In this document: positions 7,404 through 16,395 of the stretch, one piece after another | Numbering within the stretch: the stretch's first letter is position 1 | Layout: the number at the start of each line of letters is the position of its first letter | Origin: an archaeon | GTDB taxonomy: Archaea > Nanobdellota > Nanobdellia > SCGC-AAA011-G17 > GW2011-AR18 | Assembly (NCBI GenBank): GCA_023245565.1 | Contig: JAHFKB010000001.1 | Coordinates: forward strand, 8,737-47,955 | DNA: 39,219 bases | Direction of reading: 5' to 3' | The notes under the pieces: generated by a model | Told to the model about the DNA's origin: nothing | Databases searched by the model: none | Seen by the model: the letters and a program-made list of their open reading frames with translations, nothing else | Position numbers and translations under genes: made by a program

Positions 7404-9695
7404 ATGGTATTATTTAAAAAAAAGGTAAAGCCTGGAGAACATGAAGTTGTAAAAGAAGGTCCAGAAGAAGTTATCCATATAAATTATGAATCTTATCCAA
7501 GAATTCCATCAATTGAAGATGATGCAATAGTAATGTCCTCAGTTATAGAAAAATTATCACAAGCATCTTCAGTTTCTAGAATTATTTTTCATCAAAAGAA
7601 AAAATATGAATATAATTACAATCAAACACAATTATTAGCAGAAGTTGCACAAATATATAATCATTTCATAAAACAAAAAAATATTTTAACACAGGCAGCT
7701 CTAGAAGTTTTTGGTCCTATTCCAGATTCAGCTTCAAGAATAAGAAACTTGCAAAATGTAGTTCTAAATTTATTAAGAACAGATCCAATAGGTGCATTTG
7801 TAGAAACTAAAAGATTGTTAAGAGAAGAAAAAATAACTTTGTCTAAAAATCCACCGCAAGAATATGTTTCATTATTGCAACCTTATTTAACAGTATTAAC
7901 TGAGATTTATACTTTACTTGCAGGAACAAAATTAGTTCAAGCTGCAAAAGATAATTTAGAAGGTTATTCAATTGGAACAAGAGAAGTATACAAGAAATTA
8001 TTCCACCCAGTAATAACCCCAGATTTTATGTACACTAGATTATTAGCAACTCCTCCTTTAGATGCAGAACTTATAGATTCTTATTCATTAGGTAAAAATA
8101 CACATGTACAATTATTTAATACAAAAGAAACTATAAAACCATTATATCATATAACTCCTCCAGAATTTCAAATATCTGAAGATAAATATGAATTATTAGA
8201 ATTAGCAAGAAAAGTTTTAGCAGAACATCAGCCAAAAGCAGAAGAATTTATTGATCCAGAGAAAATGAGAGAGACTTTTTTTAATATTGGTAGAGACTTA
8301 ATAACAGAACTTGCAGAAAATAAAAGAATTTCTCTAAATTATCATGAAATAGAAGAGCTAGCACAAATTTTAGTAAGATACACTGTTGGTTTTGGTTTAA
8401 TTGAAAATTTATTACAAGATGAAGAGGTACAAGACATAGCAATAAATAGTCCTCCAGGCACAACCCCAATATTTCTAGTTCATGGAAAATATGATGAATG
8501 TGTTACAAATATTATTCCATCAGTTGAAGATGTAGAAAGTTGGGCATCTAAGTTTAGATTAATTTCTGCTCGTCCATTAGATGAAGCAAATCCAGTTTTA
8601 GATACAGAATTAATTCTTCCAACTTCAAGAGCAAGAGTTGCAATAATTTCTAGACCATTAAATCCAACAGGTTTAGGTTTCTCAATTAGAAGACATAGAG
8701 ATAAACCCTGGACATTGCCATTATTTATTAAAAATAGAATGATAAATGATTTAGCAGCAGGCTTGTTAAGTTTTATTATTGATGGAAATAGATCTTTATT
8801 AGTAGCAGGAACTAGAGGTTCTGGTAAAACAGCAGTCTTAGGTTCTGTCTTAGTAGAAATTATGAGAAAATATAGAGTTATTTCAATCGAAGATGTTTTA
8901 GAATTACCAACTGATGCTCTAAGAGAATTAGGTTATAATATTCAAACAATGAAAGTTAGATCTGCTTTATTAAAATCTGGTTCTGAATTAGCAGCTGATG
9001 AAGGAATAAGAACTTCTTTACGTATGGGTGATTCATCTTTAATTATTGGAGAAGTTAGAAGTACCGAAGCTTTTGCACTTTACGAAGCAATGAGAGTTGG
9101 CGCAATGGCAAACACAGTAGCAGGAACAATTCATGGAGATTCTCCTTATGGAGTTTATGATAGAGTAGTTAATGATCTTCAAGTTCCAAAAACAAGTTTT
9201 AAAGCAACAGACTTAATCATAGTTGCTAATCCAGTAAGATCAGCAGATGGTTTGCATAGATTTAGAAGAATAACTCAAATTACAGAAGTAAGAAAAGATT
9301 GGGAAAATGATCCTCTAACAGAAGGAGGATTTGTTGATCTAATGAGATATGATTCTAAATTAGATACTTTAGTTCCAACAGATGAACTAATTAATGGAGA
9401 TTCTGAAATTATAAAAAGTATAGCATCAAATATAAAAGAATGGGCTGGTAATTGGAATTCTTTATGGGAAAATATTTTATTAAGAGCAAAAATAAAAAAA
9501 ACAATGGTTGAATATTCACAAAAATATAAAATTCCAGATTTATTAGAAGCAAAATCAGTTATACAAATGAATGATGAATTCCATAGAGTATGTGATAGAA
9601 TAAGTCAAAGTTTAGGAAAATTAGATTCAGAAAAAATATTTTTTGAATGGGAAGAAATTCTAAAAAAATATATTAAAATAAATTATAAAATATAA
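7404..9695 (+). CDS. Type IV filament/type II secretion ATPase, FlaI/TadA-like
   Basis: A 763-residue cytosolic ATPase that powers filament assembly or secretion. The catalytic core is complete: Walker A GTRGSGKT (residues 469-476), Asp box around IEDVLELP (495-502), Walker B LIIGEVRS with Glu550 (546-553), and the His box TIHGD (575-579). It is longer than archaellum FlaI (about 550 residues), with about 270 extra residues at the N-terminus and a 100-residue helical C-terminal extension. This fits the large secretion ATPases seen in DPANN archaea. The partner is the platform protein at 10406-12580, and the substrates are presumably the prepilin-like proteins downstream. Confidence 0.9.
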   Translation: MVLFKKKVKPGEHEVVKEGPEEVIHINYESYPRIPSIEDDAIVMSSVIEKLSQASSVSRIIFHQKKKYEYNYNQTQLLAEVAQIYNHFIKQKNILTQAALEVFGPIPDSASRIRNLQNVVLNLLRTDPIGAFVETKRLLREEKITLSKNPPQEYVSLLQPYLTVLTEIYTLLAGTKLVQAAKDNLEGYSIGTREVYKKLFHPVITPDFMYTRLLATPPLDAELIDSYSLGKNTHVQLFNTKETIKPLYHITPPEFQISEDKYELLELARKVLAEHQPKAEEFIDPEKMRETFFNIGRDLITELAENKRISLNYHEIEELAQILVRYTVGFGLIENLLQDEEVQDIAINSPPGTTPIFLVHGKYDECVTNIIPSVEDVESWASKFRLISARPLDEANPVLDTELILPTSRARVAIISRPLNPTGLGFSIRRHRDKPWTLPLFIKNRMINDLAAGLLSFIIDGNRSLLVAGTRGSGKTAVLGSVLVEIMRKYRVISIEDVLELPTDALRELGYNIQTMKVRSALLKSGSELAADEGIRTSLRMGDSSLIIGEVRSTEAFALYEAMRVGAMANTVAGTIHGDSPYGVYDRVVNDLQVPKTSFKATDLIIVANPVRSADGLHRFRRITQITEVRKDWENDPLTEGGFVDLMRYDSKLDTLVPTDELINGDSEIIKSIASNIKEWAGNWNSLWENILLRAKIKKTMVEYSQKYKIPDLLEAKSVIQMNDEFHRVCDRISQSLGKLDSEKIFFEWEEILKKYIKINYKI

Positions 9696-9741
9696 TTAAT
9701 GATACAATAATCAATTTAAATGAAAAAAATAGAATAATTTA

Positions 9742-10263
9742 ATGACCCAAAATAGGATAATAAGAACCAATTCTTTTGCATACGTTTCAACATTAATAAA
9801 CCAAGATTTCTCTACTATTTATCCAGTTCCATTAAGAGGAATAATGTGTTCACTAAATGGAGAATTAGTTTTAATGAATAGAGAAAATTCAAGTGAATTA
9901 AGAGTTAAAACTATAGAAGAAATATTAAATGATGGATCTGAATTAAATTTAAAACAAGACTATTACATTACTAAAGTAGATGAATTTTCAACAAATGAAA
10001 GAGCTTTATGGGTGGACGTATATGCAAATTCCCATGTGATTTGTCAAATGAAAGCAAATTTTCAAGTATTACAAGGAAATTTAAAATATCTTAAAACAGC
10101 AGTATTGGTTTATGATAAAACTTTATTTGATCAAAAATATAAATCCCCTTACATATTCAATAGACGTTTACCAGCTAATAAAGGTAAATTAAGTAAAATA
10201 ATATTAAAAGCATACATAATAGATGAAGAATGCACAAGACCTTGGTCTCCTCCACCATTTTAA
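9742..10263 (+). CDS. Hypothetical protein between ATPase and platform protein
   Basis: A 173-residue soluble protein of mostly strand-like segments, ending in a Trp/Pro-rich tail (RPWSPPPF). It has no signal peptide or membrane helix and I do not recognise the family. Its placement 46 bases after the ATPase and 142 bases before the platform gene suggests a cytosolic accessory factor of the filament machine. The gap after it (10264-10405) holds only an AT-rich promoter-like stretch and the GAGGT ribosome site of the platform gene. Confidence 0.55.
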   Translation: MTQNRIIRTNSFAYVSTLINQDFSTIYPVPLRGIMCSLNGELVLMNRENSSELRVKTIEEILNDGSELNLKQDYYITKVDEFSTNERALWVDVYANSHVICQMKANFQVLQGNLKYLKTAVLVYDKTLFDQKYKSPYIFNRRLPANKGKLSKIILKAYIIDEECTRPWSPPPF

Positions 10264-10405
10264 TTCCTATTTTCAACCAAATCAACATAAAAGCAGACTG
10301 ACCAACCATAAAATTGCCCTTGACATTCAACTTTTAAAAATATATGTAATGGAAAATATTAAATTCTCAATATAATCTAATTTTAATAGAAAAAGAGGTC
10401 AATTT

Positions 10406-12580
10406 ATGTCAGAAGATATTAAAGAAATTTTAAATAAATATAGGAATAAAATAGAAGAGCATGTAAATGAAGAAACAGAAGGCCAAGTTGAACCTCAAGA
10501 CATAAATGATTTCTCAAAAGAATATGTAAAATTTAGAGAAGAAGTATTATCAAGCAACATATCAAGATATGAAAAATATTGTAATGTTGCAGATAAATTA
10601 ATAAAATTTAAACCCCCAGAAAAAACTTTACCAAAAATCCAAGAAGCAATTGATGTTACTCACCTAAATATTACTCCTTCAGGTGCAGCAAGCTTAGCAG
10701 CACTAGCAGCATTATTTACTTTACTTGGTGGAGTTATAATTTCTATTTTAATATTTTTACTTTCAGGTGGATTTCCAATATTTACATTTTTAATGTTTTT
10801 AATAATCAGTCTAGTAGTTTTAACTTATCTTAATAGAATGCCAATTTTCTTAGCAACAAAATGGAGACTTAAAGCAAGCAACCAAATGGTTCTAGCAATA
10901 CTATATATTGTAATTTATATGAGACATACTTCTAATTTAGAACATGCAATTAAATTTGCAGCACAGCATACAGATGCACCATTATCTTTAGATCTAAGAA
11001 AAATATTTTGGGATATTGAAACTAGAAAATTTTCAACAATAAAAGAATCTCTAGACAATTATCTAGAATCTTGGAGACATTATAATTTAGAATTTGTAAC
11101 AGCAATTCATTTAATAGAATCTTCTTTATATGAACCAACAGAATCTAGAAGAAATGATCTTTTAGATAAATCATTAAGTGTAATTCTAGATGGAACTTAT
11201 GAAAAAATGTTACATTATGCACAAGACATTAAAGGCCCAGTAACAACTTTACATATGTTAGGAGTTATTCTTCCAATTTTAGGTTTAGTAATATTTCCAT
11301 TAGTGGGTTCATTTTTACAAGGATTAGTTAAATGGTATCATCTAGCTTTCCTTTACAACATAATTCTTCCAGTGATGGTATTTTTCTTAGGAATGAATAT
11401 TTTATCAAAAAGACCAACAGGTTATGGTGAATCTAAAATTGCAGAAAGAGTTTATCAAAAAGCATTTGATCCAAAATTTTTATGTATATTTATAGCTTTA
11501 TTATTAATTGTAGTTGGATTATTTCCTCTTTTTGTAAATGCAATAACACCTGCAAAATTTATTCCAAATCAAAAATGTGCTATAGGAGATATAGATTTAG
11601 GTAATTTATTTGGTTGTTTTTTCGGATATATTCAAGTTGGTGAAGATATTTATGGCCCATTTGGTTTAGGTGCTTTAATTCTAAGTTTCTTAATACCTGC
11701 AGGATTAGCTATTGGTCTTGGTACTTATTATAAAATGAAAAGTAAGAAAATTATTGAATTAAGAAATGAAACAAAAGAATTAGAAAGTGAATTTGCATCT
11801 GCATTATTTCAAGTAGGAAATAGAATTGGTGATGGAATTCCAACAGAATTATCTTTTAATAAAGTAGCTGAAACAATGGAAGGAACACCATCTGGAAAAT
11901 TCTTTAGATTAGTAGATCAAAACATAAGATCACTTGGAATGAGTATTCAAGAAGCAATATTTAATGAAAAAAATGGAGCAATATTATCTTATCCTTCTCC
12001 TCTAATTGAAAGTTCAATGGAAGTATTATTAGAAAGTTCAAGAAAAGGTCCAAAAATAGTTTCTCAATCATTAATTAGTATTTCAACATATGTAGATAAA
12101 ATTCACAAAGTATCAGAACGTCTTAAAGATCTATTAGCAGAAGTTATTTCTTCAATGAAATCTCAAATTTCATTTTTAACACCAGCAATTGCAGGAATAG
12201 TTGTAGGAATTTCTTCAATGATTGTTAATATTATTGTAGCTTTAAATTTAAAAATAAGCAGTTTTAGTTTAGAAGCAGGATCAGATTCAGGAAGTGCAGC
12301 TAGCTTAACAACAATAGTTGATTTATTTCAAGTTAATGGAATAATTCCAGGATATTTTTTCCAAATAGTTGTAGGAGTTTATGTAGTACAGTTAGCTTAT
12401 ATTTTAACAATAATGCAGAATGGAATAGAAAATGGTTCTGATAAAATTAATGAACAGCACTTGCTTGGAAAAAACTTAATAAGAAGTTTTCTTTTATATG
12501 CAGTAATCGCAATAATTGTAACAATATTATTTAGTTCAATGGCACAAGGATTATTAAGTGCACAAGATATTACTGGCTAA
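10406..12580 (+). CDS. Filament platform membrane protein, FlaJ/TadC-like
   Basis: A 724-residue membrane protein with two type II secretion system F domains. The first runs from about residue 160 to 330 with flanking helices near 95-145 and 285-335, the second from about 455 to 720 with helices near 600-625, 655-680 and 695-720. A helix pair near 355-440 separates them, enclosing an outside loop with two cysteines (CAIGDIDLGNLFGC). Proteins of this class are the membrane rotor that transfers pilin subunits from the membrane into the filament while driven by the ATPase. It has a clear ribosome site, GAGGTC, eight bases before ATG. Confidence 0.88.
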   Translation: MSEDIKEILNKYRNKIEEHVNEETEGQVEPQDINDFSKEYVKFREEVLSSNISRYEKYCNVADKLIKFKPPEKTLPKIQEAIDVTHLNITPSGAASLAALAALFTLLGGVIISILIFLLSGGFPIFTFLMFLIISLVVLTYLNRMPIFLATKWRLKASNQMVLAILYIVIYMRHTSNLEHAIKFAAQHTDAPLSLDLRKIFWDIETRKFSTIKESLDNYLESWRHYNLEFVTAIHLIESSLYEPTESRRNDLLDKSLSVILDGTYEKMLHYAQDIKGPVTTLHMLGVILPILGLVIFPLVGSFLQGLVKWYHLAFLYNIILPVMVFFLGMNILSKRPTGYGESKIAERVYQKAFDPKFLCIFIALLLIVVGLFPLFVNAITPAKFIPNQKCAIGDIDLGNLFGCFFGYIQVGEDIYGPFGLGALILSFLIPAGLAIGLGTYYKMKSKKIIELRNETKELESEFASALFQVGNRIGDGIPTELSFNKVAETMEGTPSGKFFRLVDQNIRSLGMSIQEAIFNEKNGAILSYPSPLIESSMEVLLESSRKGPKIVSQSLISISTYVDKIHKVSERLKDLLAEVISSMKSQISFLTPAIAGIVVGISSMIVNIIVALNLKISSFSLEAGSDSGSAASLTTIVDLFQVNGIIPGYFFQIVVGVYVVQLAYILTIMQNGIENGSDKINEQHLLGKNLIRSFLLYAVIAIIVTILFSSMAQGLLSAQDITG

Positions 12581-12581
12581 A

Positions 12582-13616
12582 ATGGAAGAAAAAGATACTA
12601 AGAAAATTGCAGTGGTTTTAATTAATGATTTTTTAAATAAATTAATTAAGAATTTAAAAAGTAAAGGGCCTCAATACTACTATGAAATAAAAGAAATAAA
12701 GTCAGATATAAGAAATACTTTTGGATACGAAATTAGATTAAAATACAGAATTGGTATGACTTGGGAGAAAAAATATTTTTTAAAAATTTACATATATTTT
12801 TCAGGAGAAACTAAAATAAGTTATAGGAATTATGATATAGAATATAATTCAGCAAAAATATTTAGACATATTTTAGCACCACATTTTTTAGATGATGAAA
12901 TAAGCACTAAAATTAATTTAGCAATAGAAAAATTAAAAAATGATATATCTAAAGAATTAAATATTATTGAAAAAAATATATTAACAGAGGAATTCTTACC
13001 AACAAGAGAAGAAATAGAAAAAGAATTCTATATAATTCCAAAAGAATATATTATTAGTAACACAACACAAAATTATAGAGATTTCTTAAAACAAGCAAAT
13101 TATATGGATTTAGATTCAGCTGATGGTTTATTAGTAGAAAAGAAAATATTTAAAACAACTATAAATCAAACAGATGGAAAAAAACTAGTAGAAAATCAAG
13201 GATATAAATTATTAACAGTTGGTCTAATGTATTTAGTTTTTATTCCTTGGTTAAAAGAACAAGAATTAAAAGAAAATAAAGATGCAAAAGAAACATTAGA
13301 AGAAATGAAAACTAAAAATGCAGAATGGTTAGAAGATCAAATAATAAATAAAAATACATTAAAAATAAACAATAAAGAAATAAAATTAAAATATTTACAA
13401 TTACAAGATGGATCTTTTGATAAAGAAGATATAAATGTATATGGTTATCCAACTAAAATAAAAGATTCAGGAGAACATTATTATTGGTATCCAAGAGATA
13501 ATGAAGCAGCCGCCTTCCGTGACGGGAGCTCTGAGTTGGGCTTGATTTTGAACGGGGAGCCTGGTTTTGTGTATGATGTGCTTGGGTTGCGTCGCGCAAA
13601 AATTTTCCAAAATTAA
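12582..13616 (+). CDS. Putative DGR-diversified protein with C-type-lectin-like tail (copy 2)
   Basis: A 344-residue protein. The start at 12582 is chosen over an in-frame ATG at 12558 because the latter lies inside the platform gene, while 12582 follows its stop by one base. Residues 1-147 form an N-terminal domain unrelated to copy 1. Residues 148-308 nearly repeat copy 1, and residues 309-339 are the hypervariable C-type-lectin-like end (R-D-G-x(4)-LGL and a closing LGLRRA). This end is about 58% GC with 11 A among 93 bases. It is co-transcribed with the platform protein, which ties the diversified protein to the filament machine. It has no signal peptide, so if displayed it must be exported by another route. 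Confidence 0.7.
   Translation: MEEKDTKKIAVVLINDFLNKLIKNLKSKGPQYYYEIKEIKSDIRNTFGYEIRLKYRIGMTWEKKYFLKIYIYFSGETKISYRNYDIEYNSAKIFRHILAPHFLDDEISTKINLAIEKLKNDISKELNIIEKNILTEEFLPTREEIEKEFYIIPKEYIISNTTQNYRDFLKQANYMDLDSADGLLVEKKIFKTTINQTDGKKLVENQGYKLLTVGLMYLVFIPWLKEQELKENKDAKETLEEMKTKNAEWLEDQIINKNTLKINNKEIKLKYLQLQDGSFDKEDINVYGYPTKIKDSGEHYYWYPRDNEAAAFRDGSSELGLILNGEPGFVYDVLGLRRAKIFQN
13020..13609 (+). repeat. Direct repeat unit 2: shared C-terminal module
   Basis: Second copy of the module at 5022-5612, about 8 kb away in the same orientation. Similarity begins sharply at an AAAGAATTC and continues to the end of both genes. Confidence 0.85.
13506..13598 (+). other. Putative DGR variable region 2
   Basis: Exactly 31 codons, aligned without gaps to 5505-5597. 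Eleven codons are identical (framework Arg, Asp, Leu, Gly, Pro, Phe), five differ silently and fifteen change the residue. It is depleted in A as in copy 1, and the boundary with the AT-rich flanks is sharp on both sides. Confidence 0.65.
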
Positions 13617-13645
13617 ATTTAATATAAATTAATCTATCTAAAAAC

Positions 13646-13655
13646 CTTTATATAC
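13646..13655 (+). promoter_or_regulatory. TATA box of the first prepilin-like cluster
   Basis: CTTTATATAC is centred about 25 bases before the ATG at 13676, fitting a leaderless transcript that starts the cluster independently of the upstream gene. Confidence 0.5.
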
Positions 13656-13675
13656 AAAGTTTAATCTAAAGTTAT

Positions 13676-13804
13676 ATGTTAAAAAAAGGACAGACAAGAT
13701 CAACAGTATATGCATTATTTATTCTTATATCAATTATATTACTTTTATATATTTTATATAAAATAATTAATTTAAAAGTTGGAGGAATATTTGTAGGAAT
13801 ATGA
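13676..13804 (+). CDS. Small prepilin-like protein, 42 aa
   Basis: An open frame from ATG 13676 to TGA 13804. The product begins MLKKGQTRSTVYALF, a class III signal (KKG, cleavage expected after Gly5), followed by a 20-residue hydrophobic helix and a short tail. Its last four bases form an ATGA overlap with the next gene, and a leaderless TATA box lies at the right distance, which supports a real gene despite its size. It is probably a very small pilin subunit or a membrane-anchored initiator of the filament. Confidence 0.6.
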   Translation: MLKKGQTRSTVYALFILISIILLLYILYKIINLKVGGIFVGI

Positions 13805-14517
13805 AAAAAGCAGGATTAGAAACAAGCACTCTAGCAATTTTAATTGTAGTAGCCTTAACAATATCAATATTATTTATTATAATAAAATCTCAAACAGACA
13901 TTTTAAGTTCATCTTCAAATTCAGAAGCAATTAATGTTTGGATAAAATCAAGACAAGCCTCAGGTCAAATTAAAGACCTAACAGTTCCAGACAAACCACC
14001 AGTAAAAGACTTAGAAGATCCTCTAGAAATTAAATCAGAAGAACAGCTTGAATGGTTAGATGGAAAACCTCCAGTTATTTATAGAGAAATAGCAAATAGT
14101 ATGGTAAATTGTTGGAATACATTTGACAAAGGAGATACAAATTTCCTCTCAAATTATCAAAGAGAAACATTTTGCTTCCCTTGTAGAAGTCTTGTTTTTC
14201 CAGAAAATATTGTAAAATCTAAAAAATACTTAGAAAATTTTTATAAATACTTAGTAGAAGAAAAAATAAATCCATTAAAGGAAATAACTTATTATCAATA
14301 CTTAATTAATAATCCAAATTATAAACAAAAACCAATTGAAGGATATTTAAAGATTGATTCAACAATGTATATTATGTTTGTAGAAAGTACTACATCAAGA
14401 ACACACACCACAATTAATAGAAATGCAGGTGTAGTATTTGTTGGCCCTGAAGATGCAAATAAAATATGTAATCAAGAACTATCGGTAATAGATTATTATG
14501 GGGGAATATTTGTATGA
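13801..14517 (+). CDS. Prepilin-like surface protein
   Basis: A 238-residue protein with an N-terminal class III-like signal (MKKAG, then LETSTLAILIVVAL) and one membrane helix. The external domain of about 200 residues has four cysteines, one CxxC among them (C-W-N... and CFPC near residue 125), and a PENIV segment echoed in the 14668 product (PENYV). It is probably a minor pilin-like subunit. It overlaps the genes on both sides by ATGA, so the cluster is translationally coupled. Confidence 0.7.
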   Translation: MKKAGLETSTLAILIVVALTISILFIIIKSQTDILSSSSNSEAINVWIKSRQASGQIKDLTVPDKPPVKDLEDPLEIKSEEQLEWLDGKPPVIYREIANSMVNCWNTFDKGDTNFLSNYQRETFCFPCRSLVFPENIVKSKKYLENFYKYLVEEKINPLKEITYYQYLINNPNYKQKPIEGYLKIDSTMYIMFVESTTSRTHTTINRNAGVVFVGPEDANKICNQELSVIDYYGGIFV

Positions 14518-14666
14518 ATAAAAAAGCAGATTTTGAATTAGATACAATAATGAAATTATTATTAGTTTTAATTATATTATTAATAATAATTGGAATAATT
14601 TATTTATTAAAAAATCAATCTTTAAATATATTAGATAAAATAAGAGAGATGCTTAGGTTTAGGTAA
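14514..14666 (+). CDS. Small prepilin-like protein, 50 aa
   Basis: An open frame from ATG 14514 to TAA 14666. The product starts MNKKADFELDTIMKLLLVL, a class III signal (KKA, cleavage near Ala5), a conserved-type Glu a few residues later and a long hydrophobic helix, then a basic amphipathic tail. It overlaps the preceding stop as ATGA and is one base from the next gene. Its size fits small pilin-like subunits. Confidence 0.6.
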   Translation: MNKKADFELDTIMKLLLVLIILLIIIGIIYLLKNQSLNILDKIREMLRFR

Positions 14667-14667
14667 A

Positions 14668-15795
14668 ATGGAAAAACAAAAATTAGCAGCATTTATTTTA
14701 GTATTAGCAGCATTTATATTTCTTTTATTAGCAATAGTCTTCAAAGTTTCACCTTTAGTACAATCTTTTGCAGGAATATTTCAAGAAAATAAAACAGAAG
14801 TTAAAGTAGAAGTATCTTCAGATGTTATTTTTTACAAAGAATTTATTAAAAATTATCAAGAGTGTAAATTATCTCCATCAAATAATTGTTATTGTCCATT
14901 CACTAATGCACTAGTTCCAGAAAACTATGTAGTTTCAATTTCCAACTCAAAAAAATTAACAACAATTACTTTACTAGGCAATGCAAAACTAATTAATGAT
15001 TGTCAAGGTATAACTAATACTTCAGAAGATAAGCAAGAAGTTAGTACAGATATAAGAAATGATATATTATATTTTGGATTTGATGTTTTTAGAGATTCAA
15101 ATGTAGAATTTGCAGAAGAACTCCCAAAAAAAGCAATAGTTGGAGGAAGAGGGGCAGTATTTGTTAAAGATACAACAAACACTCTTGCAAAATTAAAAAT
15201 TGAAGGTTTTCATCAAGTTCAACAATCTGAAAAATTATACTTAACTGAATCAAAATTATGTTCAAGTGCAGATCCAAAAAATATTAATATTATAGACTTA
15301 AGAAATGGATATTTATATAAATTTGACAATGAAAAAATAGGAATAGCTTCAGCCCAATATAAATTAAATAAATGTGAATTATACAAAAATTCATTTGAAG
15401 CCAATAATATTTTTAATGATATTTTTTACCAGATAGAAAATTGTAATAATAAATGTTCATATCTTATTAAACCAGAAGATAAATCTGTAATTCCAGAACA
15501 CTACGCAATAACTATAGAAGATAATGTATTAGTATTGTACTATGAAAAAACAGAAATTACCTCAAAAAAATTTACAAAATACAGTTGTTTATTTACAGAT
15601 TATAAAAAAACAGAAGAAAAAGACCTTCAAACTCTACATCAAACAATAAAACTAAATGATTACACAGAAATAGAATTTTACACATTCAAAGATAAAACTT
15701 GTTTCTTACCTTATACTCTAGAATTAATAAAACAAAGAACTTTCTCTAATCAAGTGGCAATTTCTAGTGCAAAGAAAGAATTAATTCCAAAATAA
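14668..15795 (+). CDS. Membrane-anchored cysteine-rich surface protein, 375 aa
   Basis: A single N-terminal helix (residues 5-27) after MEKQK, then a large external domain with about eleven cysteines, probably disulphide-bonded. It lacks the KKG motif, though KQK is close. Two internal segments look alike: LVPENYVVSI (near 90) and VIPEHYAITI (near 275), suggesting a duplicated domain, and the first also resembles the 13801 product. Catalytic residues are not recognised. It is the last gene of the first cluster and probably a minor or tip subunit. Confidence 0.7.
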   Translation: MEKQKLAAFILVLAAFIFLLLAIVFKVSPLVQSFAGIFQENKTEVKVEVSSDVIFYKEFIKNYQECKLSPSNNCYCPFTNALVPENYVVSISNSKKLTTITLLGNAKLINDCQGITNTSEDKQEVSTDIRNDILYFGFDVFRDSNVEFAEELPKKAIVGGRGAVFVKDTTNTLAKLKIEGFHQVQQSEKLYLTESKLCSSADPKNINIIDLRNGYLYKFDNEKIGIASAQYKLNKCELYKNSFEANNIFNDIFYQIENCNNKCSYLIKPEDKSVIPEHYAITIEDNVLVLYYEKTEITSKKFTKYSCLFTDYKKTEEKDLQTLHQTIKLNDYTEIEFYTFKDKTCFLPYTLELIKQRTFSNQVAISSAKKELIPK

Positions 15796-15802
15796 CTACA
15801 AA

Positions 15803-15820
15803 CAAAAGCTTTAAATAGAA
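15803..15820 (+). promoter_or_regulatory. TATA box of MNT-HEPN pair; 18-base repeat unit A
   Basis: CAAAAGCTTTAAATAGAA, with the TATA core GCTTTAAATA centred about 28 bases before the ATG at 15841. Exactly the same 18 bases occur at 16941-16958 before the next pilin cluster. Confidence 0.55.
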
Positions 15821-15840
15821 TTGTCTATTTATAGAGACAT

Positions 15841-16395
15841 ATGGCTAATAATAGAGACGATATAATACTAGAAATAGTACTTTTATTATTAAAAGAAAAG
15901 ATCCATTTAAGGAGTATAGCAAGAAAATTAGAAATCCACCATTCAATAATAGCAAGAAAATTAAAAGAATTAATTAATGAAAACGTTGTAGATTATAATC
16001 TTGAAGGAAAAAACAAAGTCTTCTACATAAAAAATAATATTCAGGCAAAAAACTATGTTTATAATGCTGAAAGATATAAACTAATAAAACTATGCAGAAA
16101 ATATCCAGAATTAACTATAATAATAGAAGATATATTAAAAATATCCAGAGAAAAAATGATAATACTATTTGGAAGTTATGCTAAATTTTCACCAAAAAAA
16201 GAAAGTGATATAGATCTATATATAGAAACAAAAAATAGCAAAGTAAAAGAAGAAATAAACAGTATAAACTCAAAAATAAAAGTAAAGATTGGAATTTTTA
16301 ATATTAATGATTTATTAATAACAGAAATAATTAAAAATCATATAATATTAAGAGGTGTTGAAGAGTTTTATGAAAAAAACAAATTTTTTAAATAA
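15841..16395 (+). CDS. MNT-type nucleotidyltransferase with winged-helix domain (antitoxin-like)
   Basis: A 184-residue protein. Residues 8-65 form a winged helix (HLRSIARKLEIHHSIIARKL recognition region). Residues 100-180 form a minimal nucleotidyltransferase domain with GSYA (111-114) and the metal-binding D123-I-D125. In MntA-HepT type systems the nucleotidyltransferase neutralises the HEPN toxin by adding AMP to it. The fused DNA-binding domain suggests it may also control its own promoter. The gene overlaps the HEPN gene. Confidence 0.8.
   Translation: MANNRDDIILEIVLLLLKEKIHLRSIARKLEIHHSIIARKLKELINENVVDYNLEGKNKVFYIKNNIQAKNYVYNAERYKLIKLCRKYPELTIIIEDILKISREKMIILFGSYAKFSPKKESDIDLYIETKNSKVKEEINSINSKIKVKIGIFNINDLLITEIIKNHIILRGVEEFYEKNKFFK

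Noticed and set aside
12558..12581. Upstream ATG for the second DGR-like target
   Set aside because: It would start inside the platform protein gene; the ATG at 12582 follows that stop by one base and fits the packing of the locus.
16355..16369. GTG start for the HEPN gene
   Set aside because: The AGAGGTG at this place is better explained as ribosome site for the ATG at 16370, though the GTG cannot be excluded.
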